This document shows, piece after piece, positions 55,201-64,000 of a stretch of DNA of 64,000 nt. The translations under genes were made by a program, and so were the position numbers. The DNA comes from Cerrena zonata (taxonomy: Eukaryota; Basidiomycota; Agaricomycetes; Polyporales; Cerrenaceae). The notes beneath the pieces are model-generated. The model made no database searches and was not told where the DNA came from. It worked only from the letters and a program-made list of their open reading frames with translations. The stretch's first letter is position 1; each line of letters begins with the position of its first letter. Location of the stretch: the NCBI GenBank assembly GCA_038087015.1, contig JASBNA010000024.1:1-64000 (forward strand), given 5' to 3'.

Positions 55201-57544
55201 TGGTATTCGTAAGGAGTATCAAGTTTTGAATACTTTAGAATTTAATTCAACCAGAAAAAGAATGAGTACCATTATTAAGATCAGTGAAGAAAACCAACCT
55301 CCAAAAGCATTACTTATTTGTAAAGGTGCTGATTCTATTATCTATGGTAGATTGTCCAAAAAATATAATCATTCCAATATGTTAGAGAGTACTTCAAAGC
55401 ATTTAGAACAATATGCCACAGAAGGGTTAAGAACTTTATGTATTGCTCAACGTGAATTAAGTTGGAGTCAGTATTCGGAATGGAATAAACGTCATTTGGA
55501 AGCTTCAACATCATTAGATGATCGTGAAGCTAAGATGGAGGCAGTTGCCGATTCAATTGAACGTGAATTAATCTTATTAGGTGGTACTGCCATTGAAGAT
55601 CGTTTACAAGATGGTGTCCCTGATTCGATTTCATTATTGGGAGATGCTGGTATTAAATTATGGGTATTAACTGGTGATAAAGTTGAAACCGCTATTAACA
55701 TTGGATTTTCATGTAATTTATTAGGTAACGATATGGAATTATTATTATTGAAAAATACTTTACAAGAAGAAGATATTAAAGCTTTGAGTTTACCACCCAC
55801 AATTAATGAAGATTTTAATAATGATCAAGATTTGATTAATTATTTGATTGATAATTATTTGAGTCGTTATTTTGGTAAAACCGGATCCATTGAAGAATTA
55901 GAAGAAGCAACTAAGGACCATTCACCTCCAGATGAAGGATTTGGAGTTGTTGTTGATGGGGATGCATTAAAATTAGCCTTGAGTAATGAAGAAACCAAGA
56001 GAAAATTTTTATTACTTTGCAAACAATGTAAAGCAGTTTTATGTTGTCGTGTATCACCAGCACAAAAGGCAGCAGTTGTTAAATTAGTTAAAGATACTTT
56101 AGACGTTATGACATTAGCAATTGGAGATGGATCTAATGATGTTGCTATGATTCAAGCAGCAGATGTTGGTGTTGGTATTGCTGGTGAAGAAGGTAGACAA
56201 GCGGTTATGTCATCCGATTATGCAGTTGGACAATTTAGATTTTTAGCTAAATTATTATTAGTTCATGGAAGATGGTCATATAAAAGGTTTAGTGAGATGA
56301 TCCCCAGTTTTTTTTATAAAAACGTTATTTTCACCATTGCATTATTTTGGTATGGACTTTATAATAATTTTGATGGATCATATTTATTTGAATTCACTTA
56401 TCTTATGTTTTATAATTTAGCCTTTACCTCGTTACCCGTGATATTTTTAGGGATATTTGATCAAGATGTTAGTGCCAAAGTATCATTATTAATCCCCCAA
56501 TTATATCGTACTGGGATTATAAGAAGTGAATTTACAGAAAGTAAATTCTGGTGGTATATGGGAGACGCAATTTATCAATCGATCATATCATTTTTTTTCC
56601 CATACTTGATGTATTATGAAGGATTTCAATCAATGGACGGATTACCAGTTGATCATAGGTTTTGGATTGGTATTGTTGTTACGTGCATCTCATGTATTGC
56701 ATGTAACTTCTATATATTGTCCCATCAATTCAGATGGGATTGGTTATCGAGTTTGATTGTTGCCTTAAGTATATTGGTTATTTATGGATGGACCGGTATA
56801 TGGACGTCATCAATTGCATCGGCCGAGTTTTATAAAGCCGCCGCACAAATATTTGGACAGACATCCTTCTGGGCATGTTCGTTTATCGGGGTTCTAGTTT
56901 GTTTGATCCCCAGATTTTTCTATGATTTTGTTCAAAAAATATACTGGCCAAAAGACGTTGATATCATCAGAGAATGTCAGGCCAGAGGCGACTTTGACGC
57001 GTATCCCGAAGATTACGATCCAACCGATCCCAAAAGACCCAAGATCAGCCAGTACAGTAGCGAACACGTTAAAAGGAAAAGCATGACTCAACAAACCCAG
57101 TCGTCGCCAATCACCGGAACCACCATCAATCCCTCCCCCACCACCAATTACTATAAGCATATGGAAACAAGCAGTTCCACTGGCGCTAGTGGAAGCACCG
57201 ATTTAGAACAACAGGCTGGGTATTACAACACCAAAGAAGAACAAAGAAAGTCAATGATCAAAAGCCTAGATCCCCGTAAAACCAAAAGACAATCGCAGCA
57301 AAACCCCCCCAAGAGAAGATCAGTGTTAGATCTTTTCAAAAGAAAATCCCAAGGAGTCTCCTATTACGACAACAACTCAATCATTGAAACCTACAATTTC
57401 CTGAATGGCACCACCGAAGACCTACCCAACTCCATTAGAACCGAAGAAATCGCCATGGAAGATTTTAATAACAATCAGCAAAAGTTCTCCAGAATATCCA
57501 ATGACACCAGAAGAATCTCCGCCAACTACCAGCCAAACCGCTAG
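52277..57544 (+). CDS. DNF1: DNF1/DNF2-type P4-ATPase phospholipid flippase
   Basis: 1755 residues, intact. P4-ATPases flip aminophospholipids or PC from the outer to the inner leaflet; the DNF branch acts at the plasma membrane and in endocytic recycling with Lem3. The long cytosolic N-terminus (about 340 residues, Ser/Asn-rich) is followed by the first membrane pair, actuator motif DGETNLK (about residue 582), phosphorylation motif DKTGTLTQN (about residue 814), nucleotide site KGADSIIYGRL, hinge GDGSNDVAMIQAADVG, then six membrane helices and a basic C-terminal tail. Length exceeds S. cerevisiae Dnf1/Dnf2 (about 1570-1610), mostly in the N-terminus. Only one CTG codon was noted (residue 13). 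Dnf1 versus Dnf2 cannot be separated. TTTCGGTT lies in the 3' UTR. Confidence 0.94.
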   Translation: MSQHINNSDEDILSPFQDPNSSFHSNDETPFNNTPQSRDFSNDSFKSARLPPPTSQPPVLPTFNNSQRNSKASDNESIISALPTPNLKTVSSPQQSINRRPSLRFNLPNSPQSTISNVPSPTTLHYSHTQNHNQNNTTIPPTKFIPTNSKSSPFMDSNVIMENEIYGLKRPNSPFIHDANASTNYEEEEEDEYYDNDPNDVNRKETVMKRNRWGTTRNKSGKPQRENLSRSKTLTKILHPKNSNRSRSNTIRSRNDSIKKPNTLSQDDYHPSNLSTETLTNSSNNDVNDPEKDPSDKKDEKRSVVFNKLLPDEYLDPETGKPITWYPRNKIRTTKYTPLSFIPKNFSNQFLHNIANIYFLTLIILGAFQIFGVPSPVLAAVPLIVIVIITSIKDAIEDSRRTITDLEVNNQTTHILTQIKNDPDYTYQNLNVNDEKISWWRLFKKSCSKLLFKFIHWCKNNFSKEAKANNIRLKNQKLNGDNPDYRKSLDSTFFEVSSPRDSTSDDPFSSNNENLERKRQSFIQRRSMQVNRDKTLEFSKKYWKDVKVGDMLRIYNNDEIPADVIILATSDEDNCCYVETKNLDGETNLKVRQALKYGSASDNKIKKADDLINHRFQIESEGPHANLYSYQGSLKYGDDDNENKESITINNLLLRGCSLRNTKWVVGIVVFTGDDTKIMLNAGITPTKQSRISRELNYYVLMNFVLLFIICFVSGLVNGIYYRQSGTSRDYFEFGTIGGSPFKNGLISFFVAVILYQSLVPISLYITIEIIKTAQAFFIYSDRAMYFERLDYPCTPKSWSISDDLGQIEYIFSDKTGTLTQNLMEFKKCTINGVSYGRAYTEALAGLRKRQGVDVEAEGNIERELINQDRIKMIDDLRKLNQSSSDYDDELTFISTNFVDDLNGQNGPIQKQSNEHFMLALALCHSVLVEDDPKRPGKKLLKAQSPDEAALVGTARSLGYAFQGNTKKGFLIDVNGIRKEYQVLNTLEFNSTRKRMSTIIKISEENQPPKALLICKGADSIIYGRLSKKYNHSNMLESTSKHLEQYATEGLRTLCIAQRELSWSQYSEWNKRHLEASTSLDDREAKMEAVADSIERELILLGGTAIEDRLQDGVPDSISLLGDAGIKLWVLTGDKVETAINIGFSCNLLGNDMELLLLKNTLQEEDIKALSLPPTINEDFNNDQDLINYLIDNYLSRYFGKTGSIEELEEATKDHSPPDEGFGVVVDGDALKLALSNEETKRKFLLLCKQCKAVLCCRVSPAQKAAVVKLVKDTLDVMTLAIGDGSNDVAMIQAADVGVGIAGEEGRQAVMSSDYAVGQFRFLAKLLLVHGRWSYKRFSEMIPSFFYKNVIFTIALFWYGLYNNFDGSYLFEFTYLMFYNLAFTSLPVIFLGIFDQDVSAKVSLLIPQLYRTGIIRSEFTESKFWWYMGDAIYQSIISFFFPYLMYYEGFQSMDGLPVDHRFWIGIVVTCISCIACNFYILSHQFRWDWLSSLIVALSILVIYGWTGIWTSSIASAEFYKAAAQIFGQTSFWACSFIGVLVCLIPRFFYDFVQKIYWPKDVDIIRECQARGDFDAYPEDYDPTDPKRPKISQYSSEHVKRKSMTQQTQSSPITGTTINPSPTTNYYKHMETSSSTGASGSTDLEQQAGYYNTKEEQRKSMIKSLDPRKTKRQSQQNPPKRRSVLDLFKRKSQGVSYYDNNSIIETYNFLNGTTEDLPNSIRTEEIAMEDFNNNQQKFSRISNDTRRISANYQPNR

Positions 57545-57683
57545 CCCTTATGACTTTATTTCGTTTTTCTCCCCCTTGTTTCGGTTTTGTATATTTTAAT
57601 AGATCGTATATATGTTATGTACATTTAGATGTAAATAAAAAAGTTATGTTAAGGTAGTGTGAGTTGGGTGCAAAACAACCGAA

Positions 57684-57717
57684 TGGCCATATCCGGGCAT
57701 TGGCCATATCCGGGCAT
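57684..57717. repeat. Direct duplication of a 17-mer
   Basis: TGGCCATATCCGGGCAT occurs twice with no spacer, just after the flippase gene. Confidence 0.9.
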
Positions 57718-57971
57718 TTCAACTTTTTTCTTTTTTTTTTTTTTTTCTTTTTCTTCTTTTTTTTTTTTTTTTCACATCCGGTGAATTTTTCGTCTACACG
57801 AAACAACCGCCGGTGGACCTTGTACCGAGGGCGTGAAGGGTGCCGACACCTAACTTTAAGCTTTGGCGAGAGCCTTCGCAAGCACAGCAGGACCTCGCTC
57901 TCTGTCTTTGGCCTGGTGCCGGCCCCAAGCACCACCTCAACACCGGCGCTGGCCAAATCAGCGCTGGCGCC

Positions 57972-57984
57972 ATTGGCCAATCAG
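57972..57984. promoter_or_regulatory. Palindromic double CCAAT box upstream of AAC
   Basis: ATTGGCCAAT (57972-57981) places CCAAT on both strands, the downstream one followed by CAG as in HAP-complex sites. It lies about 420 bp upstream of a respiratory carrier gene, the class of gene HAP2/3/4/5 activates. Confidence 0.55.
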
Positions 57985-58064
57985 AGCGCGTCATTTTCTA
58001 ACAATTTGTCCGAAAATGCCCGTTTGTGCTTTGTATTAGGAAACGATCGCAAAGTTACCGGTCC

Positions 58065-58137
58065 AACCTGCAAACCGTCCGGTCGCAACCTGTAGAACAC
58101 GCGCCTAACCTGTAGTTTCTCCGCGGCGCAACCTGCA
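58065..58137. promoter_or_regulatory. Four AACCTG(C/T)A motifs upstream of AAC
   Basis: Copies start at 58065, 58087, 58107 and 58130, all in the same orientation and spaced 20-23 bp, about two helical turns. The regular phasing suggests repeated binding of one factor; I do not recognise which. Confidence 0.5.
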
Positions 58138-58197
58138 CTTTAATTGCCCAATCCGAGTTAGAAAAACCCCCTTGGTAAAAATTAGAGTGGAAAAAGA

Positions 58198-58228
<31 letters not shown>

Positions 58229-58402
58229 ACTACGATTTGGTGGTGATTTGAATTTTCCAATGATTTAAAGGGATTCATTCTTCTTCTTTCTTTCAAAAAA
58301 AAATTTTTTCCTTTTTCCTTTTCCTTTTCTCTATAGTTACATCCATATATAACTTAATATTGTTAAGTATATACAATCTATCTATTCAATTAATACACAA
58401 CA

Positions 58403-59314
58403 ATGGGTGCTTCTGATTCTTCTTTCTTTATTGATTTCATGATGGGTGGTGTTTCCGCCGCCGTCTCCAAGACTGCCGCTGCTCCAATTGAAAGAGTCAA
58501 ATTATTGATTCAAAATCAAGATGAAATGATCAAACAAGGTCGTTTAGGTAAAAAATACGATGGTATTGGTGAATGTTTCAAAAGAACTGCTGCTGAAGAA
58601 GGTGTTACTTCATTCTGGAGAGGTAACACTGCTAATGTTATTAGATATTTCCCAACCCAAGCTTTAAACTTTGCTTTCAAAGATAAATTTAAGGCTTTAT
58701 TCGGTTTCAAAAAGGAAGAAGGTTACTGGCCATGGTTTGCCGGTAACTTGGCTTCTGGTGGTTTAGCTGGTGCCACTTCTTTAGCTTTTGTTTACTCTTT
58801 AGATTATGCTAGAACTAGATTAGCTAATGATGCTAAATCCGCTAAAGGTGATGGTCAAAGACAATTCAATGGTTTATTCGATGTTTACAAGAAGACTTTA
58901 GCTTCTGATGGTATTGCTGGTTTATACAGAGGTTTTGGTCCATCTGTTGTTGGTATTATTGTTTACAGAGGTTTATACTTCGGTTTATATGATTCTTTGA
59001 AACCAGTTGTTTTGGTTGGTCCATTAGAAGGTTCTTTCTTGGCTTCTTTCTTATTAGGTTGGACTGTTACCACTGGTGCTTCTACCGCTTCTTACCCATT
59101 AGATACCGTTAGAAGAAGAATGATGATGACCTCTGGTCAAGCCGTTAAATATAACGGTGCTTTCGACTGTTTCAAACAAGTTGTTGCTGCCGAAGGTGTC
59201 AAATCCTTATTCAAAGGTTGTGGTGCTAACATCTTAAGAGGTGTTGCCGGTGCCGGTGTTATCTCCTTGTACGATCAATTACAAGTTATCTTATTCGGTA
59301 AAAAATTCAAATAA
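58403..59314 (+). CDS. PET9: Mitochondrial ADP/ATP carrier
   Basis: 303 residues. Exchanges matrix ATP for cytosolic ADP across the inner membrane. Three mitochondrial-carrier repeats are present (first helix end [10 protein letters not shown], then [15 protein letters not shown] [10 protein letters not shown], then [12 protein letters not shown]). The RRRMMM signature is unique to ADP/ATP carriers. Codon use is strongly biased (GGT, GCT, TTA, AGA), typical of a highly expressed gene, and there are no CTG codons. Yeasts have several AAC paralogues, so the symbol stands for the major one by inference. Intact frame. Confidence 0.97.
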   Translation: MGASDSSFFIDFMMGGVSAAVSKTAAAPIERVKLLIQNQDEMIKQGRLGKKYDGIGECFKRTAAEEGVTSFWRGNTANVIRYFPTQALNFAFKDKFKALFGFKKEEGYWPWFAGNLASGGLAGATSLAFVYSLDYARTRLANDAKSAKGDGQRQFNGLFDVYKKTLASDGIAGLYRGFGPSVVGIIVYRGLYFGLYDSLKPVVLVGPLEGSFLASFLLGWTVTTGASTASYPLDTVRRRMMMTSGQAVKYNGAFDCFKQVVAAEGVKSLFKGCGANILRGVAGAGVISLYDQLQVILFGKKFK

Positions 59315-59505
59315 ACTAATTAATTCTATACATTAAATTAAGTTTTTATCCTTTTTATATTTTACTCTTTTTTCGTTTAGTATAATGTTATTAATTGTAT
59401 AAATTTTTGTATATATTTAAGTTAGTTTATTTAAAAAAAAAAAAAAAATTTTTTTTTTTTTCAGTTTTTCGCTGTAATTCCTTTTTGCTCCGGGACAAGT
59501 GTCTG

Positions 59506-59547
<42 letters not shown>

Positions 59548-59777
59548 AAAGAAAACTTTCAGACACGGAATAAATGTCTGATTAGGTAATATTACAGTTT
59601 ACCGAAATTACATGTGAAGGATTTTGCAACTACATTAAATTTAAGTGAAAACAATTTATTACTATATAACCAACAAACGAATGTAGATTAGCCAAAACAT
59701 TCATTACATTCCACCACCTGTAGAATATTTACAAGAAATATAATAGAAATGCTTTAACTAACCTATCCCCCAAAGTT
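59315..59777. other. AAC/SPE2 convergent region with poly(A) and inverted repeats
   Basis: After the carrier stop there is an A16-T13 palindrome (about 59431-59460), a likely end-of-transcript hairpin. Then an A38 run (59506-59543) sits between the 10-bp inverted repeats GTGTCTGAAA (59499-59508) and TTTCAGACAC (59557-59566). Confidence 0.7.
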
Positions 59778-61027
59778 TTAATTGGCACTTTTTTTAAAAT
59801 TTAAGTACAATAAATTGTATTCGTTTTTCAAATCATAAAGAATCTTTTCTTGTTTGGTATAACCAATTTTATTTAAGATTTCATCACAATTGATCAAATC
59901 GTTTAAATCATTATTAGAAGTCTGTTTCATTTCATTGATTAAAGTAACACTGAAATTGCCCGGTTCAAAAATTGATAATATTTTGATCAAAACTTGAGAA
60001 ATCGATACCTGATTCGATTCACTAAATGGATAATTGGTTTCAAACGATGCATATGACCAACCTGATTCCGGAGTGATATGCAAGGTATAATAGTAACCAC
60101 CATTTTCTAAATCAATCGAATTTGATGAATATCCACATGGACTAAATGAAAAAGCATCGTGGATAAAGTCAAACTTGTTCAATGGAATAACTTCTGCATC
60201 TTCATCGTCATTGAATTCCATATTATCACTTAGGGATGGCGATGGTAATTGGACTTCGGAAGATTTGAAAATTGAATCTAAGCCAGTAAATTTCATTGTT
60301 TTATATCCATTTTCGTGTCCTTTATCATCATCTTCACCTAAACTATCAATTCCTGGTTTACGATCAGTGATGAAATTAATAGCTTTATTTGGATTCAATT
60401 CAGTCATCAATACTTCAAAAGTTTGATCATTACAACAATCATCATCAGAAACAACTTGTTCACCTCCCATATAAAGGTACCAATGATCGTCACTAGTGAA
60501 GTCCCCAACAACGTAAGATTTCCCGTTAATGAAAAACTCATTCAATAACTTCACTTCATTTTTCCAATCACGATGAACGTGTTTTTGTTTATCAGGAAAC
60601 ATAAATGATCTTCTTGAATAAAAAATTTTAAAATTTTAAAACTATCAATACTTTCACCCAAGTACTTACAAATAATCTTGAATAAATCTTCTAAACAAGC
60701 TAAAGTTGTGGTAGTACCACAAGTCTTCAAAATCAATTTATGTGGGAAAACAAACAAAGATGATTCTGATAAGAGATAAGAATCCATATATTTAGATGAT
60801 TTCATCGACAAGATTTTGCAATTAACTAAATCCAAAATCTTAACCCAATCATCTAATTTAATACTTCTTAATCCTTCCTTGGTAATACCATCCGGAATTC
60901 TTGACTCATTTGACCAAAACCATATTTCTAATAATTTTTCTGGTCCTTCAAATGCAAATGTAGAATCTAAATTTGCCAGAAGTTCATGATCAATATAGTT
61001 ATCTTCAATGTAAGCAGGAGCAACCAT
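59778..61027 (-). CDS. SPE2: S-adenosylmethionine decarboxylase proenzyme, one frame break (-1)
   Basis: Spe2 makes decarboxylated AdoMet for spermidine and spermine synthesis. Family start region ATLDST-like (NLDSTFAFEGPEKLLEIWF), the self-processing site LLSESS (cleaved before Ser to form the pyruvoyl group), the catalytic CGTTTTL, and the C-terminal half with TFEVLMTELNP, PCGYSSN, YYTLHITPE and WSYASFE. The start is the ATG at 61027 (MVAPAYIEDN). The frame breaks at about 60626, where a T6 run should be T7: the first frame reads KFF then goes out of phase, whereas the family has FYSRR. With one base added the protein is 416 residues (yeast 396). This break is in a homopolymer and in the direction opposite to most others in the window. 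Confidence 0.94.
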
Positions 61028-62279
61028 AATCTGTAAATTCAAAAAGCTTTCAGTGTTTTATTTTTTTTTCTTTTTTTTTTTAATTATCTAAGGTGGATTG
61101 AAACTTACTCTTAAACAAGTTAAATTGAAACGAAGAGAGAAGTAGCAAGAAACGTTTCAATGTAAAAGGCAGAATCAAACCTTTTTGAGCAGCAAAATAG
61201 GTTTTTTTTTTTTTTTTTTTTTAAGTTTTTTAGCAGTCTTTGATTATCAACAATACTTTTTATTTAGCTAACCAAAAAAAAGTATTGAATTCACACTGGC
61301 GGAAGGGGGAGGGTCAACAACCAAGTGGAGTTTCTAAAAAAAAAGGGAAAATATGTCAGCAAGAGGTTACGGAAGTCAAAACGACAGATTTCTAATGAAT
61401 TCAATAAATGATCTCAGAAAACAACGGCACTTGCTTCGTATTTATCTAAGACCCAGTAAAATGGATATATAATGTTATCCAGGTTCTAAAAGTTCAGTTG
61501 TGAAATTCAAACGTCGTGATTCTTTCTTAGGCATAAACCTTAAAGAGTTGTACGTGTATAACTTGAAACCAGATCCTTTAAACTAATCTTTCTTGAAATT
61601 ATAACAAGAAAGAAACAATCAAAGGAAGTCTTAAAGCAGTTATTGATCTAATAACAGCAAATATAAAAATTGAGCTTAATTAACGAGTTTTTTATGCTTG
61701 TTTAATACTTTCGAACAAACCTTGTCGAGCAACAATAAAGTGAACTAGCTGAAGAATACTTTACCAAACACCAAGCTTTCAATCAACTTATAGTGAATTG
61801 CAGTAAGCAGTAAAGAAGAAGGAGTAATAAACATGAAAATTTTTCAGTTGTCGTTTGATTAAATCAGTCATTCTAAATTTCCCGCATTTTTCAGATCCTT
61901 TTTTTTTTTTGTTTTGTTAGCAACTTTTAATTTCTGAGACATTTTTCTATTGTTTAATGGACAAGTAAAAGATACTGAACTATGGACAAGAGAATTCTGA
62001 GGTGGTGGATACGACTAAGTCATAAGAGGTTTAGGTGAGAATGAAGTTTAGGCATTTTTGCATGTCTGGGGTAAAGTTCTACGGGAAAAAATTGCAAGAA
62101 AAAAAAAAAAAAAACTAGAAAAAACTAAAAATTAAACAATAATTTATTAATATGAAATAAAGATCTAGAGATCAAGAGAATTATAGAGGAGATAATGTAA
62201 ACTAAACACTTGAAAAGGTAAGTTAGGCCAAATCCTTGAAAAGGTAGGTTAAGCCTAACCCTTGAAAAGGTGATTTAAT
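61028..62279. other. Intergenic SPE2 promoter / VPS1 3' side
   Basis: 1.25 kb without a gene. T-tracts at 61060-61080 and 61201-61222. GTAAGT followed later by an AG just before the SPE2 start could mark a 5'-UTR intron, but no TACTAAC branch site is seen. The end adjoining VPS1 is a 26-bp tandem repeat. Confidence 0.55.
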
Positions 62280-62296
62280 CTAAACACTTGAAACGA
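62209..62296 (-). repeat. 26-bp tandem repeat spanning the VPS1 stop codon
   Basis: CTTGAAAAGG-type units start at 62209, 62235, 62261 and 62287, an exact 26-bp period. The last copy lies in the final codons of VPS1, so the 3' flank appears to be made by tandem duplication of the end of the coding region. Confidence 0.85.
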
Positions 62297-64000
62297 TTTC
62301 ACTTGCGTTTCTCAAGACTTCAACCATCTTCAAACATTCTTTTCTCTTTTGAACAGTCAATTCATTTTCTTTAACCAAATCACCTAAATCAGGAGAATTA
62401 TATAATTTTTCTAATAATTCTTTTTGAATATCTTCTTTTGATTTAACAATTAATTTCAACATGATAGCTTTTGGAACAACATCGGCAACAGTTCTTTTAA
62501 CTATATTGAAATAAGAAGAAATCAATAATTTAATAACTTCAGTTTCCATTGTTTCTCTTTCAGTCATGGTACCAGTAGCTCTCAAGACTGGAGGAGGGGC
62601 TTCCATACTTTGTAATCTCTTTTTATTTTTAGAAGAGAAGAATCCACCAAAGAAACCGTTTGAATTGTCATCTTTTGGAGATTGTTGTTGAACTGGTTGT
62701 TGACTTGGAGGTAATGGTTTACCAGTTTTTGGATCAACAGCAACTTGAGGTTTTGGATGGAATTTTTCTTCAACAATAGCCATTGCTTGACTACCTTTTA
62801 ATAAATCTGGATGAGCAGTGTTAACATAAGTTTCTTCTGATTTGATAATATCAGTAACAAATGTATTACAAGGAATTAAAGCATCTCTTAAAAATTGAAT
62901 GAAATGATTAGATAATTGTTCTTTTAATTGAGGATAACGAGAATATTGAGTTTGACTAATAATTTGAGATAATATTCTTACCAATTCATCAAAAATTAAA
63001 TTAATACAACGAGTAGAAGGTTCTTCCATTCTATGAATTTGTTGTTTGACTAAGACTTCGAAAGCTTGAGTACCAACAAATAATGAAGGAGCAGAACCTG
63101 AAGTATTATGCATAATTGTTCTAATATCAGCATCTTTAATTTGATCATAAGGATCTAAAGCATTAATACCATTTTTGAAAATTTCGTGGAAAACAAAAGA
63201 AATACGAGCACCACCACTTAATTCTTGAGAAGTTAATTCTCTTGCTTCACCATTTAAAATTCCATTATAATCTTTTGAGAAATTAGTAATCATATTAAGA
63301 GCAATTGAAGTTGGAGATTCACTCATTTCTGGTCCTAATAAACTTAATTCATTTTGATATTTTTTCAAAGAATGTTCAATTCTCATCTTGATATCTGGTA
63401 AAGTACCTTTAATATGATGTAATAAAATACCATTTAATTTTTTAGCTAAATATGGAGTACCACAGAAATGAGCTTTTGCTTTATAAGATGGATGATTTTC
63501 AAAATAATTACTTTCATCTTTCAAAGCTTCTCTAATAGTTTTTTTCTGTTCGATATCTTTTTGACCTCTATTTATAACTGGAACATAACCAAATCTTAAT
63601 GGAATAACTCTACCAGCCAAAATATCAATAACATCAGTACCATGATCCATTAAGTCAACTTTTGTTAAAACACCAATTGTTCTTGAACCTTCAGGATCAA
63701 CTTCTCTTGCCAATTTTAATCCATCTGAATTAGCTAAATCAGTGTTTCGATGCATTAACTGATAAAATAATTGCATTTGGTTTTGAAATAAATTTCATAA
63801 TCATTTCTCTAATTTGTCTTTCAATATCCTTTGGTTGATCTCCCACTGGAACTTTAGTTAAACCTGGTAAATCAACTAATGTTAAAGTTAAAACATGAGG
63901 TGAATAAATTCTTAAATTAATTGGACTTGCACTAATTCCTAAATTTTTACCAGTTTTAGCATCGGTTTCTCTAACAATTTCTTCTCTAATTTCTTCAAAA
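62280..64000 (-). CDS. VPS1: Vps1 dynamin-like GTPase, 5' end outside window, one +1 frame break
   Basis: Vps1 is the dynamin of vacuolar sorting, endocytosis and peroxisome fission. The GTPase domain part shows VLTKVDLMD (G4 region), preceded upstream in another frame by [13 protein letters not shown] sequence and [10 protein letters not shown]. Middle domain, then a Pro/Gln-rich insert (about 62600-62730) in place of a PH domain, then the GED ending at the stop. Reading down from the window edge, the frame stops at CAC TGA T (63741-63739), and the conserved [17 protein letters not shown] continues in +1. Conservation of the N-x-D-L-A motif puts the extra base at about 63747-63750 (GCA TCGA AAC), six or so bases before the stop. 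The gene continues beyond 64000. Confidence 0.95.

Larger units (their letters stand above)
57545..58402. other. Intergenic, GC-rich AAC promoter
   Basis: A 17-bp direct duplication (57684-57717) and T-tracts (57727-57771, 58202-58227) surround a block (57780-58140) that is clearly richer in G+C than the window average. That block holds CCAAT boxes and four AACCTG(C/T)A motifs and is probably the carrier gene's promoter. A plus-strand open frame across it (57664-58095) has no known domain. Confidence 0.65.

Noticed and set aside
61028..61130. 5'-UTR intron before SPE2
   Set aside because: GTAAGT and a 3' AG are present but no TACTAAC-type branch site was found.

Overview
This window is a piece of nuclear chromosome from a budding yeast of the CTG-Ser1 (Candida/Debaryomyces) group. 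The genes have no obvious introns, the DNA is AT-rich with long poly(A)/poly(T) tracts, and two Als-type GPI-anchored adhesins, a family I know only from these yeasts, lie in tandem. CTG codons are nearly absent. Where one falls in a recognisable motif, serine fits better than leucine (CTF18 Walker A, JLP1-like dioxygenase).

Layout. 1-1 kb: 3' end of separase (ESP1). 1.2-2.5 kb: a TauD/JLP1-type dioxygenase. 3.2-18.6 kb: adhesin region, with two same-strand ALS-like genes, each behind about 3 kb of gene-free upstream DNA. 18.6-41.1 kb: housekeeping genes MUB1, a DUF3074 gene, CCZ1-like, CTF18, KRE6/SKN1, SEC14, BUD2 and UPF1. 41-50 kb: gene-poor, with a coiled-coil/SANT-like protein and a Ser/Asn-rich protein that has a very long upstream region carrying repeated CCTAATTAGG (CArG/Mcm1-like) palindromes. 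50.4-64 kb: a small membrane protein, UBC13, a DNF-type flippase, the ADP/ATP carrier, SPE2 and the 3' part of VPS1.

The most striking feature is a set of reading-frame breaks inside otherwise well conserved genes. I count 13 shifts of +1 (one extra base) in CTF18 (3), BUD2 (4), UPF1 (2), MUB1, SEC14, VPS1 and the second ALS gene. Two more breaks go the other way (SPE2 and the 47 kb gene). About half of the coding DNA (ALS1, flippase, KRE6, CCZ1, AAC, UBC13 and others) has none. Five of the +1 sites read NCC followed at once by TGA or TAA, like the classical antizyme site TCC-TGA. Either the assembly carries insertion errors with an odd sequence bias, or these genes use +1 frameshifting. The sequence alone cannot decide.

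The genes do not form one pathway. Cell-surface functions (ALS adhesins, KRE6 beta-1,6-glucan), chromosome cohesion (ESP1, CTF18), polarity and membrane traffic (BUD2, SEC14, VPS1, CCZ1, flippase), mRNA decay (UPF1) and ubiquitin (UBC13, MUB1) are represented.
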